64,000 nt of DNA, taken from assembly GCA_050084985.1 (NCBI GenBank), contig JBITNC010000001.1, positions 178,746,001 through 178,810,000 on the forward strand. Direction: 5' to 3'. The number at the start of each line of letters is the position of its first letter. Within the stretch, counting starts at the first letter, position 1. A model generated the notes under the pieces. The model saw only the letters and a program-made list of their open reading frames with translations. It made no database searches and was not told where the DNA came from. The stretch comes from Nageia nagi. Taxonomy: Eukaryota > Pinophyta. The position numbers and the translations under genes were made by a program. Shown piece after piece: positions 12,636 through 24,129 of this stretch.

Positions 12636-12641
12636 TTTATT
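12636..12641 (-). terminator. poly(A) signal AATAAA
   Basis: A canonical AATAAA on the minus strand 69 bases after the stop codon of the gulonolactone oxidase-like gene. The distance is typical of a plant 3' UTR. Confidence 0.6.
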
Positions 12642-12709
12642 TTCGTGAACGCGGACTACTAATCTTTCTTCTCTAAAGTACAACGTAACAAACGGTAAAG
12701 AAAATCAAG

Positions 12710-15232
12710 CTAAAAATAATAGTCAAGCCCAGAAGTTACTTTCCTGCAAACGCGAGCTTCCTTCCATACTCTGCCCTCTTCGCACAGGTAACCTTTCTCC
12801 GGAGCACAGTGGCTATTCTCTCTGCATTTGCACAATTTCTCCAACGCACACCCTGCTTTCAACACCTCTAATTTCTTCCTTCCAATCCCAAGCACTGCAT
12901 CAGTCCAGTCGTTTGAAAACAACCCCTCTGGATCGAACCTCTTCTTCACCATCAAAAACTTCTGCAAGTCCACACTTCTGTTTGCCAATCCTTCAAACAA
13001 ATGTCCCCCCGACTTGCCCCAATGCAGGCCTCCTCCATACTTTTCCACCAACATTTGTTCGATTTCTTGGTACACATCCATATTCCAAGTCGGCATATAC
13101 GATTCCTGGGCCCGATAGTAACTGGTCTCAAACGTCACCATATCTTCCTTAGGCCCTAAGAATGCTTCCGACTTCTTGATAGTCCGCATAACTATCCCGG
13201 ACCCTTCAAGAGCACACATGGCCTTGGGATTCAGATCTCGGATCCTCTTGACGTCCAACATGGCCTCTCGGGCCTGCGAGAGGGGGACCCTGATTTCCAA
13301 ATCGAATTTTACTCTGCGGGGCGCTCGCCGATCCCACGAACAGATGGACTCGTTTTTGTCGAGAATTTCATCCGCCCTACATGCCGGGTCGGTGTCTTGG
13401 TCGACGTTGTAGGCTTGGCATCCGCCGGCGGCCTGCATGCGGCTGTTCAATCCCACAACGGGAAAGCCTGTGAAATTCTCCCCATCGTTCACAAACCCGG
13501 CGCCCTTGGCGATCCTGTTGTTCATAGAATTCTCTGTCATCTCGCACAGGCCGTCGGCGTCCTCAGCCGCTTCAATAATTGCGTCTGCAAAAACACCAAA
13601 CCAATCAATACTCAACAAGGTCCAATTAATCCATAGAAATTAGGAGGGTAAATTACAAAAATGGCGCTTACAATTAGTTGAAAATGCAAAAAAGGTCCTT
13701 CAAAATTTTTATTTACAAATATGATCTGATTTGAACTATGATCTGGTATCTACTATCAGGCAGTTAAGAGATTTGAACTATGTTCTTGGTATTTATTATG
13801 AATTGGATAAAATTTTGGATATGTTTTAATAAGTGATGAGACTTGAACTTAGGTCTCTCATTTCTTTAAGAGTTTCAACTACTCATCTACAATTCTTTAT
13901 CCTTCAATTCATAACTTGTTAAATTTGTAATTCCATAAAATTATGTTTATGTACTACATTTTCATTAAAAAGATTTCCAACTTTTTTAAGAAATTCATTC
14001 TAAACATATTCTGTGATCTTTAGCAATAAAGTTATAACATTTGATATATATATTTGCAGAAGAATGTTGTGCAAAAATACATGTTCTAAAAATTTCAGGT
14101 GATTGCATTTGGATACACCTAATTTGGTATAAAGCTTTATTCTGAATGCAACTTCTTATGCCGACAAACAATCTGAATGCAGTCACGATCTGGGTGCTCG
14201 TTTCAGGGCCACTTTTATAAATAATTTTTTTGCATAATTTGGTAAATTGTGAGAGCCATTTTTGTAATTTACCCTAGAAATTATAGAAATACTGAGGTAC
14301 TTACAATTGGCGGCACTCTGTTCTACTTTAGCCACTGTGGTTGGCTGATAAGAGGCCTTGTTGATTCCCTCGCCTGCTACATCCACAGAAACCCTATCAA
14401 TCTCACCCATCAAAGCCTTGCCATGCCCAACATACCAATATATATTGGCAAACTCCGATGCCCTCAAGAAGCTCTCCAACCGATCCTCCAATCCCTCATC
14501 GTTTTTCAGGCTCAGCGAAACAGATCGCTTGAACATGGGCTGCAGAGCCAACGTTACCTGCGAGATTGCTCCCAAAGTTCCCAACGAAAATTTTGCAGCC
14601 TTCAAATCCTCGTCGGATTCCTTCAATTCAATAACTTTCGCATACCCTTCAGAAGCCGAAGCAGGGACAACTATTTTCATTCCAACCACATATTCATAGA
14701 TGGCTGAGCCTTTCCCAACAAGCCCACTTCCATGGGCGCCCGTGCTAATAGATCCAGCTACTGAAACTCCCTCCCAGGATGTCGATGTGGGGAAGGCGAA
14801 TCCAGCCCGGGCGGCCTCATCGATCATATTCCGCAGAACGACGCCGGCATCGACTGTAATAGTTTTGGCCACGGCGTCTACATTTAAGGTGGATGTTAAA
14901 TCTCGGGTGGAGATTATGAGGCCGCCATCTCCCACGCAGGCGAGCTTGGGCGTACTGTGAGCCCATGGGCTGATGACATTGATTCTCTGGTTGGCTTTCA
15001 CGGCTTGTGCAACGAAAGCTACGAGTTCTGTTTCGTTTTGGGGGTAAACAGATTTGGAGGCTGTGCATTGGGAACGATCTTCCCACAAGCCCTGGTAGTT
15101 GGAGATGGTGCATCCAGAGCTGGTGCATGAGATTGGAAGAGGAGCAATTGTGCAAGCCAGGATTCCTGTTTTGTTCAATGGAAATACAAGAAGCCACAAC
15201 CATAAAAGCATTGTAGGAGACGTCGTCGTCAT
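12710..15232 (-). CDS. L-gulono-1,4-lactone oxidase/dehydrogenase-like FAD enzyme, two exons
   Basis: Exon 1 is 15232-14305 and exon 2 is 13584-12710, joined by a GT-AG intron in phase 1; the product is 600 residues. Family members oxidise L-gulono-1,4-lactone toward ascorbate. In plants the real substrate range is debated. A hydrophobic signal peptide (MLLWLWLLVF core, residues 8-17) precedes a short Cys-containing segment, suggesting secretion. An FAD-binding PCMH domain spans about 50-225, with PWAHSTP at 89-95, STGAHGSG at 163-170 and LGTLGAISQVTL at 217-228. The aldonolactone oxidase domain follows, with the signature HWGK at 497-500. The C-terminal Cys-rich tail (CKCRENSHCAPEKGYLC) is typical of plant GulLO-like proteins. 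No stop or frameshift is seen, and GC is higher than in the surroundings. The start at 15232 is preferred over an upstream in-frame ATG (15325) because the TATA box lies between them. An ATG at 15211 is a possible alternative. Confidence 0.93.
13585..14304 (-). other. intron of the gulonolactone oxidase-like gene
   Basis: On the minus strand the intron begins GTAAGTACCT at 14304 and ends in TTTTTGCAG at 13585. Splicing joins one base of exon 1 to two bases of exon 2 and keeps the frame. Of its 720 bp, 632 are the inserted MITE and 9 a target duplication, so the older intron was about 79 bp. Confidence 0.88.
13643..14274. mobile_element. Mutator-like MITE inside the intron
   Basis: Terminal inverted repeats at 13646-13675 and 14245-14274 match at 28 of 30 positions, beginning GGGTAAATTACAAAAATGGC. 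The element is flanked by a perfect 9-bp direct repeat TAGAAATTA (13634-13642 and 14275-14283), the duplication length of Mutator-like transposons. The left end carries three extra bases (GGA). No transposase frame is present, so it is non-autonomous. It lies wholly within the intron and leaves both splice sites intact. Confidence 0.88.
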
Positions 15233-15266
15233 TTTGCTCTGTAGCCCTGAACAGGGATTATTCCGC

Positions 15267-15274
15267 ATTTTATA
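15267..15274 (-). promoter_or_regulatory. TATA box of the gulonolactone oxidase-like gene
   Basis: TATAAAAT on the minus strand, ending 34 bases before the chosen ATG at 15232. Transcription would begin about 15236-15245, giving a very short leader, or about 30 bases if the ATG at 15211 is used. Its position argues against starting at 15325. Confidence 0.55.
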
Positions 15275-15399
15275 CATGATTTTGTTAACGGAATCATTCT
15301 TCACGTTTCGTGACTTGCATTGCACTTCGAACTCTGGCGTGTCGGCGTTTACAACATTCCTCTTTCCGTGAACCTTGGCGTAAGGTTTACTAGAAGAAT

Positions 15400-17040
15400 T
15401 TTAGAATAAATTTTAAGAAATATCGAGTTAAAAAATAGATTTAAAATTTTTGATAGTTGCTTGGTGACTTAATAATTTAGCTTAGAAGCAATTTTTTTCA
15501 ATGAGGAGTAAGATGAGATGCTTTCTAGAAAATTAGGGTTATTTTCAAATCAATGAATTGATTTTGTCTTGCATGGTATCATGTTAAATTGTAAGTCGTT
15601 GATTGTTATGAGAATATAATCAATAGATTGGATTTGGCTTGCATGCACAACCACAAAATTTCCATTCATTGATCATGTCGTAGTTTTATTTGTTCTTCAT
15701 GTTCTTAAAACCCTTGTAACAAGTATATTTTTGAAGGGCATCCTTGCTCGTAGTTTGGGAATCCTTTTTTGATTTTTTAATGGCATCCTTGATGTATTTT
15801 CATTTAGAACCACAACTTTTTCATTTATGCTTATTTTTTTAATTGGTCTTCATCTTTGAAAAACCCTTGTAGCGAGTTTGCTTTTTAAATGTATCCATGT
15901 TGGGCATCCTCTCTGTTCATATATTAAAGGTTTCTATAGCCTTTTTAGAAAACCCATTTAGTGCATATCTTGGGATCCTTATAGTCCACAATATTGTATC
16001 TCAATGATACATTTTCTCAAACAATTCACAAATCCTTTCAACGTATTCGTTTTGTGCATATCCTGTGATCATTACCATCCATGAAATTGTATCTACATTA
16101 TATCATGCATATCCTCCAATCAATGCATTCCATCAAATTATGTCTCCATAATGCATCTTGTTAAATAATTTTCAAGATTTATGAATTCTTCCTCATTTTA
16201 CATACATCCTATCAAGGCATTCACAACCACAATATATGATACAAAACCATTTTCAAATTCTCTTTGACAGATGTCCATACCTTCTTATAGAACTCCCATG
16301 ATGGAACATGTTGGAAGAATGGTGACAAAAGTTGGCTTTGGATCTGATAATTGCATCTTATTAAAAGTGTTTAGGGCCTTTTCATAAAACCCATTTTATG
16401 CATATCCCCAAGATAATTGCATTCCATGATATCGTGTTTGCATCATGCAAATCAAAGAGTTTCATGTATATTCAATGCATTCTATTAATACTTTAAAAGA
16501 GATTGTTAGCATTCACTTATATTTTTAGGCTTTATCCTACAATGTTGACCTTCATGGAACCTTGTTGGCCTTTATGGTACATTGTCAGGCTTCATGGTAC
16601 ATTGTCAAGCTTCATGGTACATTATCAAGCATGCTCATACATTGTCAGGTTTTCTTAATAAATGTTGGACTTCCTCATGCATTTTCAGATATTCTTGCTT
16701 TACCCATGAATTTCATATCCTCTAATCATTTCATTCCACAAAATCATGTCTACATCAAGCACCTTGTTACATATTTCTGGAGATGTACCTTGTTAACCAT
16801 ACAAAATTTATAAATCATAAAGTACCTCAAAATGAAGATGGCTTAGTAATTGACACTTTTTTTTTGATTTGTAGGTATATTGTACGCATTAGGCTTAGTT
16901 GTTTGAAGTGTATATTTGAAAAATATTAGCTCGTGATGGTTTGCACACATATGATTTTCTAGTATTTTAAGGGGGCACTACATGTATATGTTGAATATCT
17001 TGTTGTGAATCATTGAGAAAAATAATGATACTTGCAATGA
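15400..17040. other. intergenic, no gene seen
   Basis: AT-rich sequence without a coding frame above background. Apart from the 20-bp tandem array at 16511-16690 I see nothing that can be named. Confidence 0.55.
16511..16690. repeat. 20-bp tandem array
   Basis: Units begin every 20 bases; those at 16531, 16551, 16571, 16591, 16611 and 16631 are clear. The consensus is close to TTCATGGTACATTGTCAGGC. Weaker units extend to 16511 and 16671. The exact 20-bp register resembles the spacing of the arrays in elements B and D, but no LTR or primer-binding site is seen here. Confidence 0.8.
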
Positions 17041-17049
17041 TCATTATAG

Positions 17050-17508
17050 GCTAATGTAGAATATCACTTACAACTTACCATCAAGGAACATAGGGTGTTG
17101 CAACAAATACCTAATCATAGAGAGGTTTACGTAGCTGGTGTGGTAGGAGAATGGGAACAAACTAGGAAGGGTAATAGGATAGAATACATTTACTTTCTTG
17201 GTGATTCTGCATTTTTCAATGGAAAATTGGAGGGTGATATTCATAGGTTAAATGAGCATAGGAGTTTGATTCGTGAAGATGCTCCACCAGTTCCTCATCT
17301 ACTGATAGGTAGGAGGCTAGTTGATGGCATTCCTAAGCCATACAGGTATAATCCAAAAACATATTTGGTTGAAAGGAAATATATAAATAAGGTGTTTAAG
17401 TCACAATATAATAATAAACATTATAGATTGGTTGGAAGAGAGTCTTGGAAGTACGATGTCTATAGATATGAAAAATTGCCAAAAATAAAAAAAAGAATAA
17501 CATCTTAA
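17050..17508 (+). CDS. open frame of unknown function, possibly an exon or transposon fragment
   Basis: The frame is open from the codon after a TAG at 17047 to a TAA at 17506, about 152 codons. It has no ATG near its start, so it would have to be an internal piece. The sequence looks like protein rather than chance: VYVAGVVGEWEQ, IEYIYFLGDSAFFNGKLEGD and PHLLIGRRLVDGIPKPYRYN are well mixed, and the C-terminal half is basic. Beyond the stop, broken frames continue to about 17790 (FKVISDYDIHNEHATNG and VSVRIDKEDDDEV). I recognise no domain. A decayed transposon protein or an exon of an unknown gene are both possible. Confidence 0.4.
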   Translation, partial: ANVEYHLQLTIKEHRVLQQIPNHREVYVAGVVGEWEQTRKGNRIEYIYFLGDSAFFNGKLEGDIHRLNEHRSLIREDAPPVPHLLIGRRLVDGIPKPYRYNPKTYLVERKYINKVFKSQYNNKHYRLVGRESWKYDVYRYEKLPKIKKRITS

Positions 17509-17799
17509 AATATCTTGAAGATTATGACCAAGAGGAAAGGAAAAAATGCAAAGATTGAATCATATAAAAAATTGGTTAATAAAGCAAAAAGGTTTTTCAA
17601 GGTTGAAGAACACAGTGTTCAAAGTTATTAGTGATTATGATATCCACAATGAACATGCAACCAATGGTGTTAGGCCATCCCACATTGTAATAGATGAGGT
17701 CTTTTAGGATTTGCAAAATACATAAGGGTCATCAAATATGGATGATGAAGTGTCAGTGAGGATTGATAAAGAGGATGATGATGAGGTAATTGATTCTTT

Positions 17800-19560
17800 T
17801 TTATTCTACTTTCCATTAAGTGTAATTAATTTTTTTAATTTTTTAATTCCCTTTATATCCTCTAAACCATGATATTGTGATATTTAGATAATAGATGTTT
17901 GACAGTTGTTGTCATTTCATGTAGGGATTGTACATAGAGGGGTAAGCATTCTTTTTTGGAAAAAATTTTAGTACCTTATGGATTGGATAAAATTCTAATA
18001 AGTACTTAGATATCATCAGGGTGAGAATATCCATCCGCATGAGATTCAATATTATTATCTTCTATTAAATCTTCCTTTTCTATTGAATGACAATAGTCTT
18101 TTGGAGTGCTATCATATTCATGGTGATTATGTAGCTTCCTTATGTATTCACTTTATCATCAAGGAGCATTATCATAATTATTTCATCCTCTTATCTTTTT
18201 TATATTAACAACAAGACATTTAGGAAGATCTTGACTAGGGGAAACATATGTAGGTTGAAGATCTATATCCACATCTGTCATACTTGGAACACAAAATTAG
18301 TCCTATCCAAAAAACACTAGGATTTTTAGTGCAACTAGTGAAGGAAAAAGTGATATATCATAGAAAAATCAAGTTCACCAATTACTATGAACAAAATAAT
18401 AGTTTATTAGGATTATTTAATACATTCAAGTTAATAAAGTAATAACAAAATAATAGTAAAAGGAAGTAACATGAAATATAAAAATGATCCTAATTGACCC
18501 TAACCTATCAAACCTGGATCAATGAAAGATACAAACATGTAATTGACCTATGGTGACAAACAAAAGTGATATTCAGTTCAAAAGGAATGAATAACTAGCT
18601 TCTCCATTTCATAGATCCACCAATCTAACCTCAAACCAACAATGTTACTAGGAACCTAGTGTTGTCACTCGACTACCATTCTAGATTATCTTGTAGCTTC
18701 ACTCAATATGTATAACATACCTTCTATGCTTAGAATATCACATGTAATTAGCTTGAAAGGATTGCAGAATTGCAAAACACAAAGTAAAACAAAATCCAAA
18801 TATGATAGGTGGCATTGAGAAACATCGATCAAGAATGAAACAAGTATATTACCACCTATCAAGGATTTTGTATCATGTCATGATTGCTCATGCATAACCC
18901 TTCCACCTTTATAGAAAGTAGTTCTAGTGCCAAGGTGTCTCCTTGGGCTTATGGTGCACATGGACCAAGATTCCTTCTTGGGCTTATCTTCGGATAAATC
19001 TATTATTAGATGAGTGTGCATAATAAAAGGGATATTTAATCATTTAAGTAAATGAATTAATACAAATATTTGAAAGGGTGTTTTAATTAAATTGAAATTC
19101 CTTTTTAGGTGTTAACAACTTCAATTACTTAACACTTGCAGTCCACTACTTGTTCCACCCCCACTCCTTTATACAATGGTTAAAAAAAGATTCAAAATAA
19201 TAATTCAATATTAAATTATCTTCTTAAATATATATTTAAACTCCTCATTTAAATATTAGATAGTTTATTAAATTTTTCCATTTTTTTGGTAAGGGTAAAT
19301 TGGAAGGGGTTTTTTAGATAGGAACCCACCTGTAAGAAAAAAATTTGGTTCATCATCCTTCCTTGTTTATTTTATACAGTTTTAGATGTAAGAGAATCAA
19401 GTTAATCCATAGGTCGGATACCAATTACAATTATTTCAATGTCAATTACAATTCTAGTCCTAATCTGCAAAAAGTATCAACTATGAAAATCATGGTGAAT
19501 CTATCTTCTTTCAAAAGTCTAATTCTAATCGAGTTTGAGGAGAAAACCTTGCCCAAACCT
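17800..19560. other. intergenic, no gene seen
   Basis: AT-rich sequence without recognisable coding, LTR edges or tandem repeats. The frame at 19345-19566 looks like chance. Confidence 0.5.
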
Positions 19561-20760
19561 AAGTAGGGAAGTATGTTTACCATCATCAATATATTTAGCA
19601 TTTTCCTTCTCTCTTACCTCTTCATTATTTGGTATTCGCACGTGATGTTGGACTACATCCATTCTTTTTGATACACTTCTGGTACATCCATTCTTTTTGA
19701 TACACTTCTGGTGACTCTTTGATCCTCTTTGATAAGGCTTGTTTCTTTTGAATTGATATGGTGACCCTTATTCACCAAGTGAACTAGCTTACCATTCTTT
19801 GTAGTCGTCCTTATGGCCACCTCCTCGAATTCCTATTTTACTAAGTCCATCTCCTTTATGCTTTCAAGTATTCTTATTTATGGGCTGAAAGCTCCTCCTT
19901 ATTCTTGGTTTACTGAATTTATCTCATTTACACTTTCATATATTTCTAGGAGAGATTCAAAGGCTACCTGAACTTCATTTCGATCATTATCCATAGATAA
20001 AACTTTCTCTAGATCCCGATCCTCATGCTTTCTTTTCAATCTCTATTCCTTTTTCTCTATAGAGATTCTGATCGAGAAGGTTTCTTTATTGTGTCCAACT
20101 TGGATGCAAATATGACATAGATGAAAATTTTGATCATACCTTATCCATTGGTTATGCTCCCCTAGCTTTGATTCAAGCAAAATGTTGGTGGGAAGTTTGG
20201 TGCCAAAATCTACCATGACACAGATGAGTCTGGTGCACACTTTTGTAATTGAGTCTATAGTGATAAACTTGCCAAAGATATTTGTTGTTCCTTCATATAT
20301 TCTTTGATTCCAAAATTCCACTAGTAGACCTAGGAGATTCATCTAGATCAAAGCCATCATTATTTAGGTCTTTCTAGATTAAAACCCAAATACCATTTCT
20401 CCAGAATCATGCCTCTCTTTCTGAAGAACCATGGTCTACTCAAAACTTGATCTCTATTATTTTATGATCTAAACATGAACATAATGAAGTCATTTGGCAT
20501 GGCCTCCACTTCCACCTTGGAATTCACCTTCCATCACTCATTAACCCATTCTCGGATGAGATCGATATTTGGTTTTATACCATGCATTTTCCCAATTACA
20601 CTTAATCGACATCTTTCTTCTACCTATGTAATTACATCATTTAGAATTCTTAGAGAGATTTTATCCCCATTTTCTTCCACTTATAAAGGAGGAATCACTT
20701 ACACTTGATGCATCTTTACATGGGAGAGATTCCACACTCGGTTGATGATTGCCATAACAC
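19560..20760 (-). pseudogene. LINE ORF1 relic (DUF4283 plus CCHC knuckle)
   Basis: Reading down from 20760, the minus strand shows the DUF4283-like order: LSVIGKMHGIKPNIDLIREW (near 20610-20550), then RPWFFRKRGMILEKWYLGF (near 20440-20385), then a 99-residue open part at 20342-20043. That part contains NIFGKFITIDSIT and ends in a zinc knuckle CHICIQVGHNKETF, whose last Cys is replaced by Phe. Plant non-LTR retrotransposons of the L1 type carry this domain pair in ORF1, an RNA-binding chaperone. Several stops break the copy, and the tail to 19560 is more degraded. No endonuclease or RT (ORF2) follows, so the copy is truncated. Confidence 0.75.
19654..19711. repeat. 29-bp perfect direct duplication
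   Basis: The 29 bases beginning TACATCCATTCTTTTTGATA at 19654 are repeated directly at 19683. It lies in the decayed tail of the LINE relic. Confidence 0.9.
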
Positions 20761-20764
20761 TTGC

Positions 20765-23040
20765 CTAAAATTACAGATATAATACTTGACTTAGTTGCCC
20801 CTACGGAGAATACCTAAGCTGAAAGGGAGAGAAACTTACATGATAATATCATGAACCTTAGATTATTTGTGCAAATATATCATCCTTCGCCCCCACCAAT
20901 TATTGTTTCTCAAATTTTTCCATTTAAATAATAAGAATAAGTCACAACTATTCAACAAATACCCTTAAATTTTAATAATATTCAAATTTGTAATTTAAAT
21001 ATTATTTCCATCAATTATTCAATGTATCCATTGAATATATTTAATTCTATTTAGTATTGATAGAGTTTAAGCAATTCATTAGGTATAATAACTAATTTAC
21101 CTATGCAACCCTTCACAATTGGGTCCACGAAACCCTACAAGAGTGTTCTAAAAATTGGTCCATGACATTCTTCCCCACTAGGTGTAAACATAGTCCGCTA
21201 TGTTTGACCTAAAGAAAAAGATGAACAAAAAAATATTACTTTTCTTTCATTAAAACATAAATTCATATCTAAAATATGCTTGTACCTTATCCACATTATC
21301 GAAGAAAAGGAAAATCCTTAACACCATTTCAACTTTCCATCTTTTCTACAAGATCAAATTTTAAGGTTTTCAAGACTCATTTGTTTAGACACCAAAACTT
21401 TTATCCAAATTTGGATAAATTTCTCTTTCATACAAGTTTTAGAACATTAGAGTCAAGATCTTTATAAAGAAGAGATCACAATTTTAGTATCCTAACACTT
21501 ATCTTTACCCAATTTTTGTATTTTTTAAAGAAAATGACCTTATAAGAAAATATGTTTTCTTATATTTTTCTAAATTCTTAAGTTTCAAGAATTTTTGACT
21601 TAATTCATCTAAGATTTTTCAATCTTTCCATTGAATGTCACCCCTTTAGATCAAGAATATTCCATTTAAGAATAGTTTACCAACCTCATGATCTAAAGTG
21701 TCATTAAACGATCACTTTTTGAAAGTGCAATTTATTATTCACTTTAGAATAATATGATATATACTAGTTACATATAATCATGTGCTACAATCATAAAAAT
21801 AACACAAATGAAACTTTCCTTATATGATTTTCGAATCATAAAGTGATCAATTCCTCACTTATGGTTTACTTATGAATTCACGTAAGTGCAATTCATCCAC
21901 TATCATAGTGTATTTTTTCTTATCGAGCATATTGTCCCTTAAGGATACAAATCCCACATTGATCCTATGTAAAATACCTAAATGTGATATTTGAGAGGAT
22001 GGTTCAACTCCATGTTATTAACCATTCTTAAGGTTTCTTGATTTTCATTCATGTATTACAATCCATGTAGACAACGTTCAGTTTATTATTTTTATAAGAT
22101 AAATTCTATGATATATTTCTATTCATCTAGAAAGTCATAAATATTTCCTATATCCACATCTTGCAAAAGAAATTATAGAAAAATAAAAGTTATTAAAAAA
22201 TAATCAACAAAATGGTTGGTAGCAATTACTTGCTTCCATAAAATATTCAACACTTTCAAAACTACATAAAGTTAGATTTATAGAGCCAACATTTATGTAA
22301 CTCAACCTTCTCAAGTTTCAATCAACTTTTCTCATAAATCATTATGAACAAAATTGATAAGAATTCAACATATGAAGAATATACCTCTTTCCATTCTTGA
22401 TATACTTGTGGAATTTTATGCATATTCTTGCATGTAATTTAGATGTAAAATCCAAGATACCTATATCCTATAGCATCAAGTGAATATTAGCAACATAGAT
22501 TATATACACAACTATATCTTGAAGAATTTCAAAGTATAACCATAACTTGAACCAACTAAAAAATATCAATTATGAGCTCACTATTTTAGCATACATGTCT
22601 TTGTTTGAGAACTAGTGCACTATATAATGGTTAGTAAACTAACCAATCAGTTACAGAATTAGCCTACTGACTAGTAAACCATCCTACTAGCTAGTTTTGA
22701 GTATTACAATTTTTATATTTGCTTTATTTCTTTCTTTTATAAGTTGAATATGAAGTGAACAATCATGTCACTCTCAACCTACTAAATGTATATATTGCTC
22801 TTTCAAAGACATTTGGACTATTGGAGTGTATTTCAATAATAATATACAAGTTTGTTGGGTGTTTGTAAAATTTTGAGAATCCATTATTTAATGCATTCTT
22901 ACCTTAAGTTGCAGAATTGAGTTTAGCATTGGATTAATTGTGTAATTCATTTATTTGTTTGTGTTAAATCACTTCATTTAGAATTAGATATTTATTGGAT
23001 CAACTTGGATTCAAGAAGTGTTTCCAGGAAGGAGAAGAAG
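20765..23040. other. intergenic; may contain the 5' LTR of element E
   Basis: AT-rich, without a gene. The last few hundred bases before 23043 should hold the LTR and leader of the copia element. A TTGGATCAACTTGG stretch near 22995 resembles a worn primer-binding site, but I cannot set LTR edges. Confidence 0.4.
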
Positions 23041-23042
23041 AT

Positions 23043-23930
23043 ATGGCAAGCAACTCAAACATAATTCTAATTCTAGATTTTGATGGGAGTGACTATGAGT
23101 ATTGGAATGTCCTAATGAAGACTCTTTTGAAGGGAAGAGGCTACTGGGATATTGTATAAGCTGGCCACAATGGTCCCACATACTAGAATTCTTCGAATGT
23201 TGATGCAAAAGAGGTAAAGAAGAGAGAGAAGTAAAAATCAATGGCTCTCTCTTTCATCTAAATAGCTCTAGAAAAGAGTACTTTTCCAAGAATCTTAGCA
23301 TGTATTTTTTGCCAAGAAGCATGGGTAACATTAAGAGAAGGCTACCAAGGAAGCTTGAAAGTGAAAGAAGTGAAGCTCCAAACCAGAAGAAGAGAGTTTG
23401 ACAATTTAAAACAAGGAGATAATAAGAGTCTTGGAGATTATTGTGTGAGAGTGAAAGCCATAGTAAATAAAATGGCCACTTTAGGAGAGAAAATTGAGAA
23501 AGATGTTATTATCAATAAAGTATTGAGAAATTTAACAAAAAAATATGATACTGCTACATTCATAAATGAGGAGATAAAAGACATTTCAACCATGAAGATG
23601 GATCATTTTATTGGCTCTCTTACATGACATGAAGAGAGTTTTAAAAAGAAAAAAAATAGTATTAAATAATAGTGATGAATTAAAATTTTGTATCAAAGAG
23701 AATGAAGGACAAGGTAGAGGCTCAAGAGGAAGAGGAAGATCAAGAAGAGGTGGAAGAAGAGGCTCTTTTGGAAGAGGAAAAAGTGGAGAATAGAATTATG
23801 AAAGTGAGCAAGCTTATTCTTCAAGGGTGAGACACTTTGAAAGAAAAAGAGGTAAAGATAAAATAAATTTGCAATGTTATTATTGTAATAAATTTGATCA
23901 TTTTAAGAGTGAGTGTAGATTAAGGAAGAA
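23043..23930 (+). pseudogene. gag of copia element E
   Basis: Starts at an ATG at 23043. FDGSDYEYWNVLMKTLLKGR lies near its N-terminus, as in copia gag (DUF4219/UBN2 type). A long open part at 23355-23627 includes LKQGDNKSLGDYCVRVKAIV and VLRNLTKKYD. A Gly/Arg-rich stretch (RGRGRSRRGGRRGSFGRG) follows at 23715-23790, then a complete CCHC knuckle CYYCNKFDHFKSEC at 23875-23916. In-frame stops occur near 23157, 23235 and 23791, and a frame change near 23625. The family role is particle assembly and RNA packaging. Confidence 0.87.
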
Positions 23931-24129
23931 AATAAAGGAAAATCTTCCCAGTATGCAAAAAAAGAGCAAGGATATGGAGAAGAACATTTATTCCTCTCAA
24001 TTATAAGCCCCCAAAATCTTGAAAACAAACCACATGATTGAAAAATAGCCCTTACTTTCTACACTTGATTACTCTTACAAGTCAAGTGTGAAGTTAGGAG
24101 ATGAGAAGAGCTTGGATATTGTTGATAAA

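Noticed and set aside
15233-15325. In-frame upstream ATG at 15325 as start of the oxidase
   Set aside because: It would bury the signal peptide behind 31 residues and lies upstream of the TATA box at 15267-15274.
12828-15371. Many plus-strand frames of 68-152 codons across the oxidase gene
   Set aside because: They are antisense shadows of the GC-richer coding exons; no start context, domain or codon pattern supports them.
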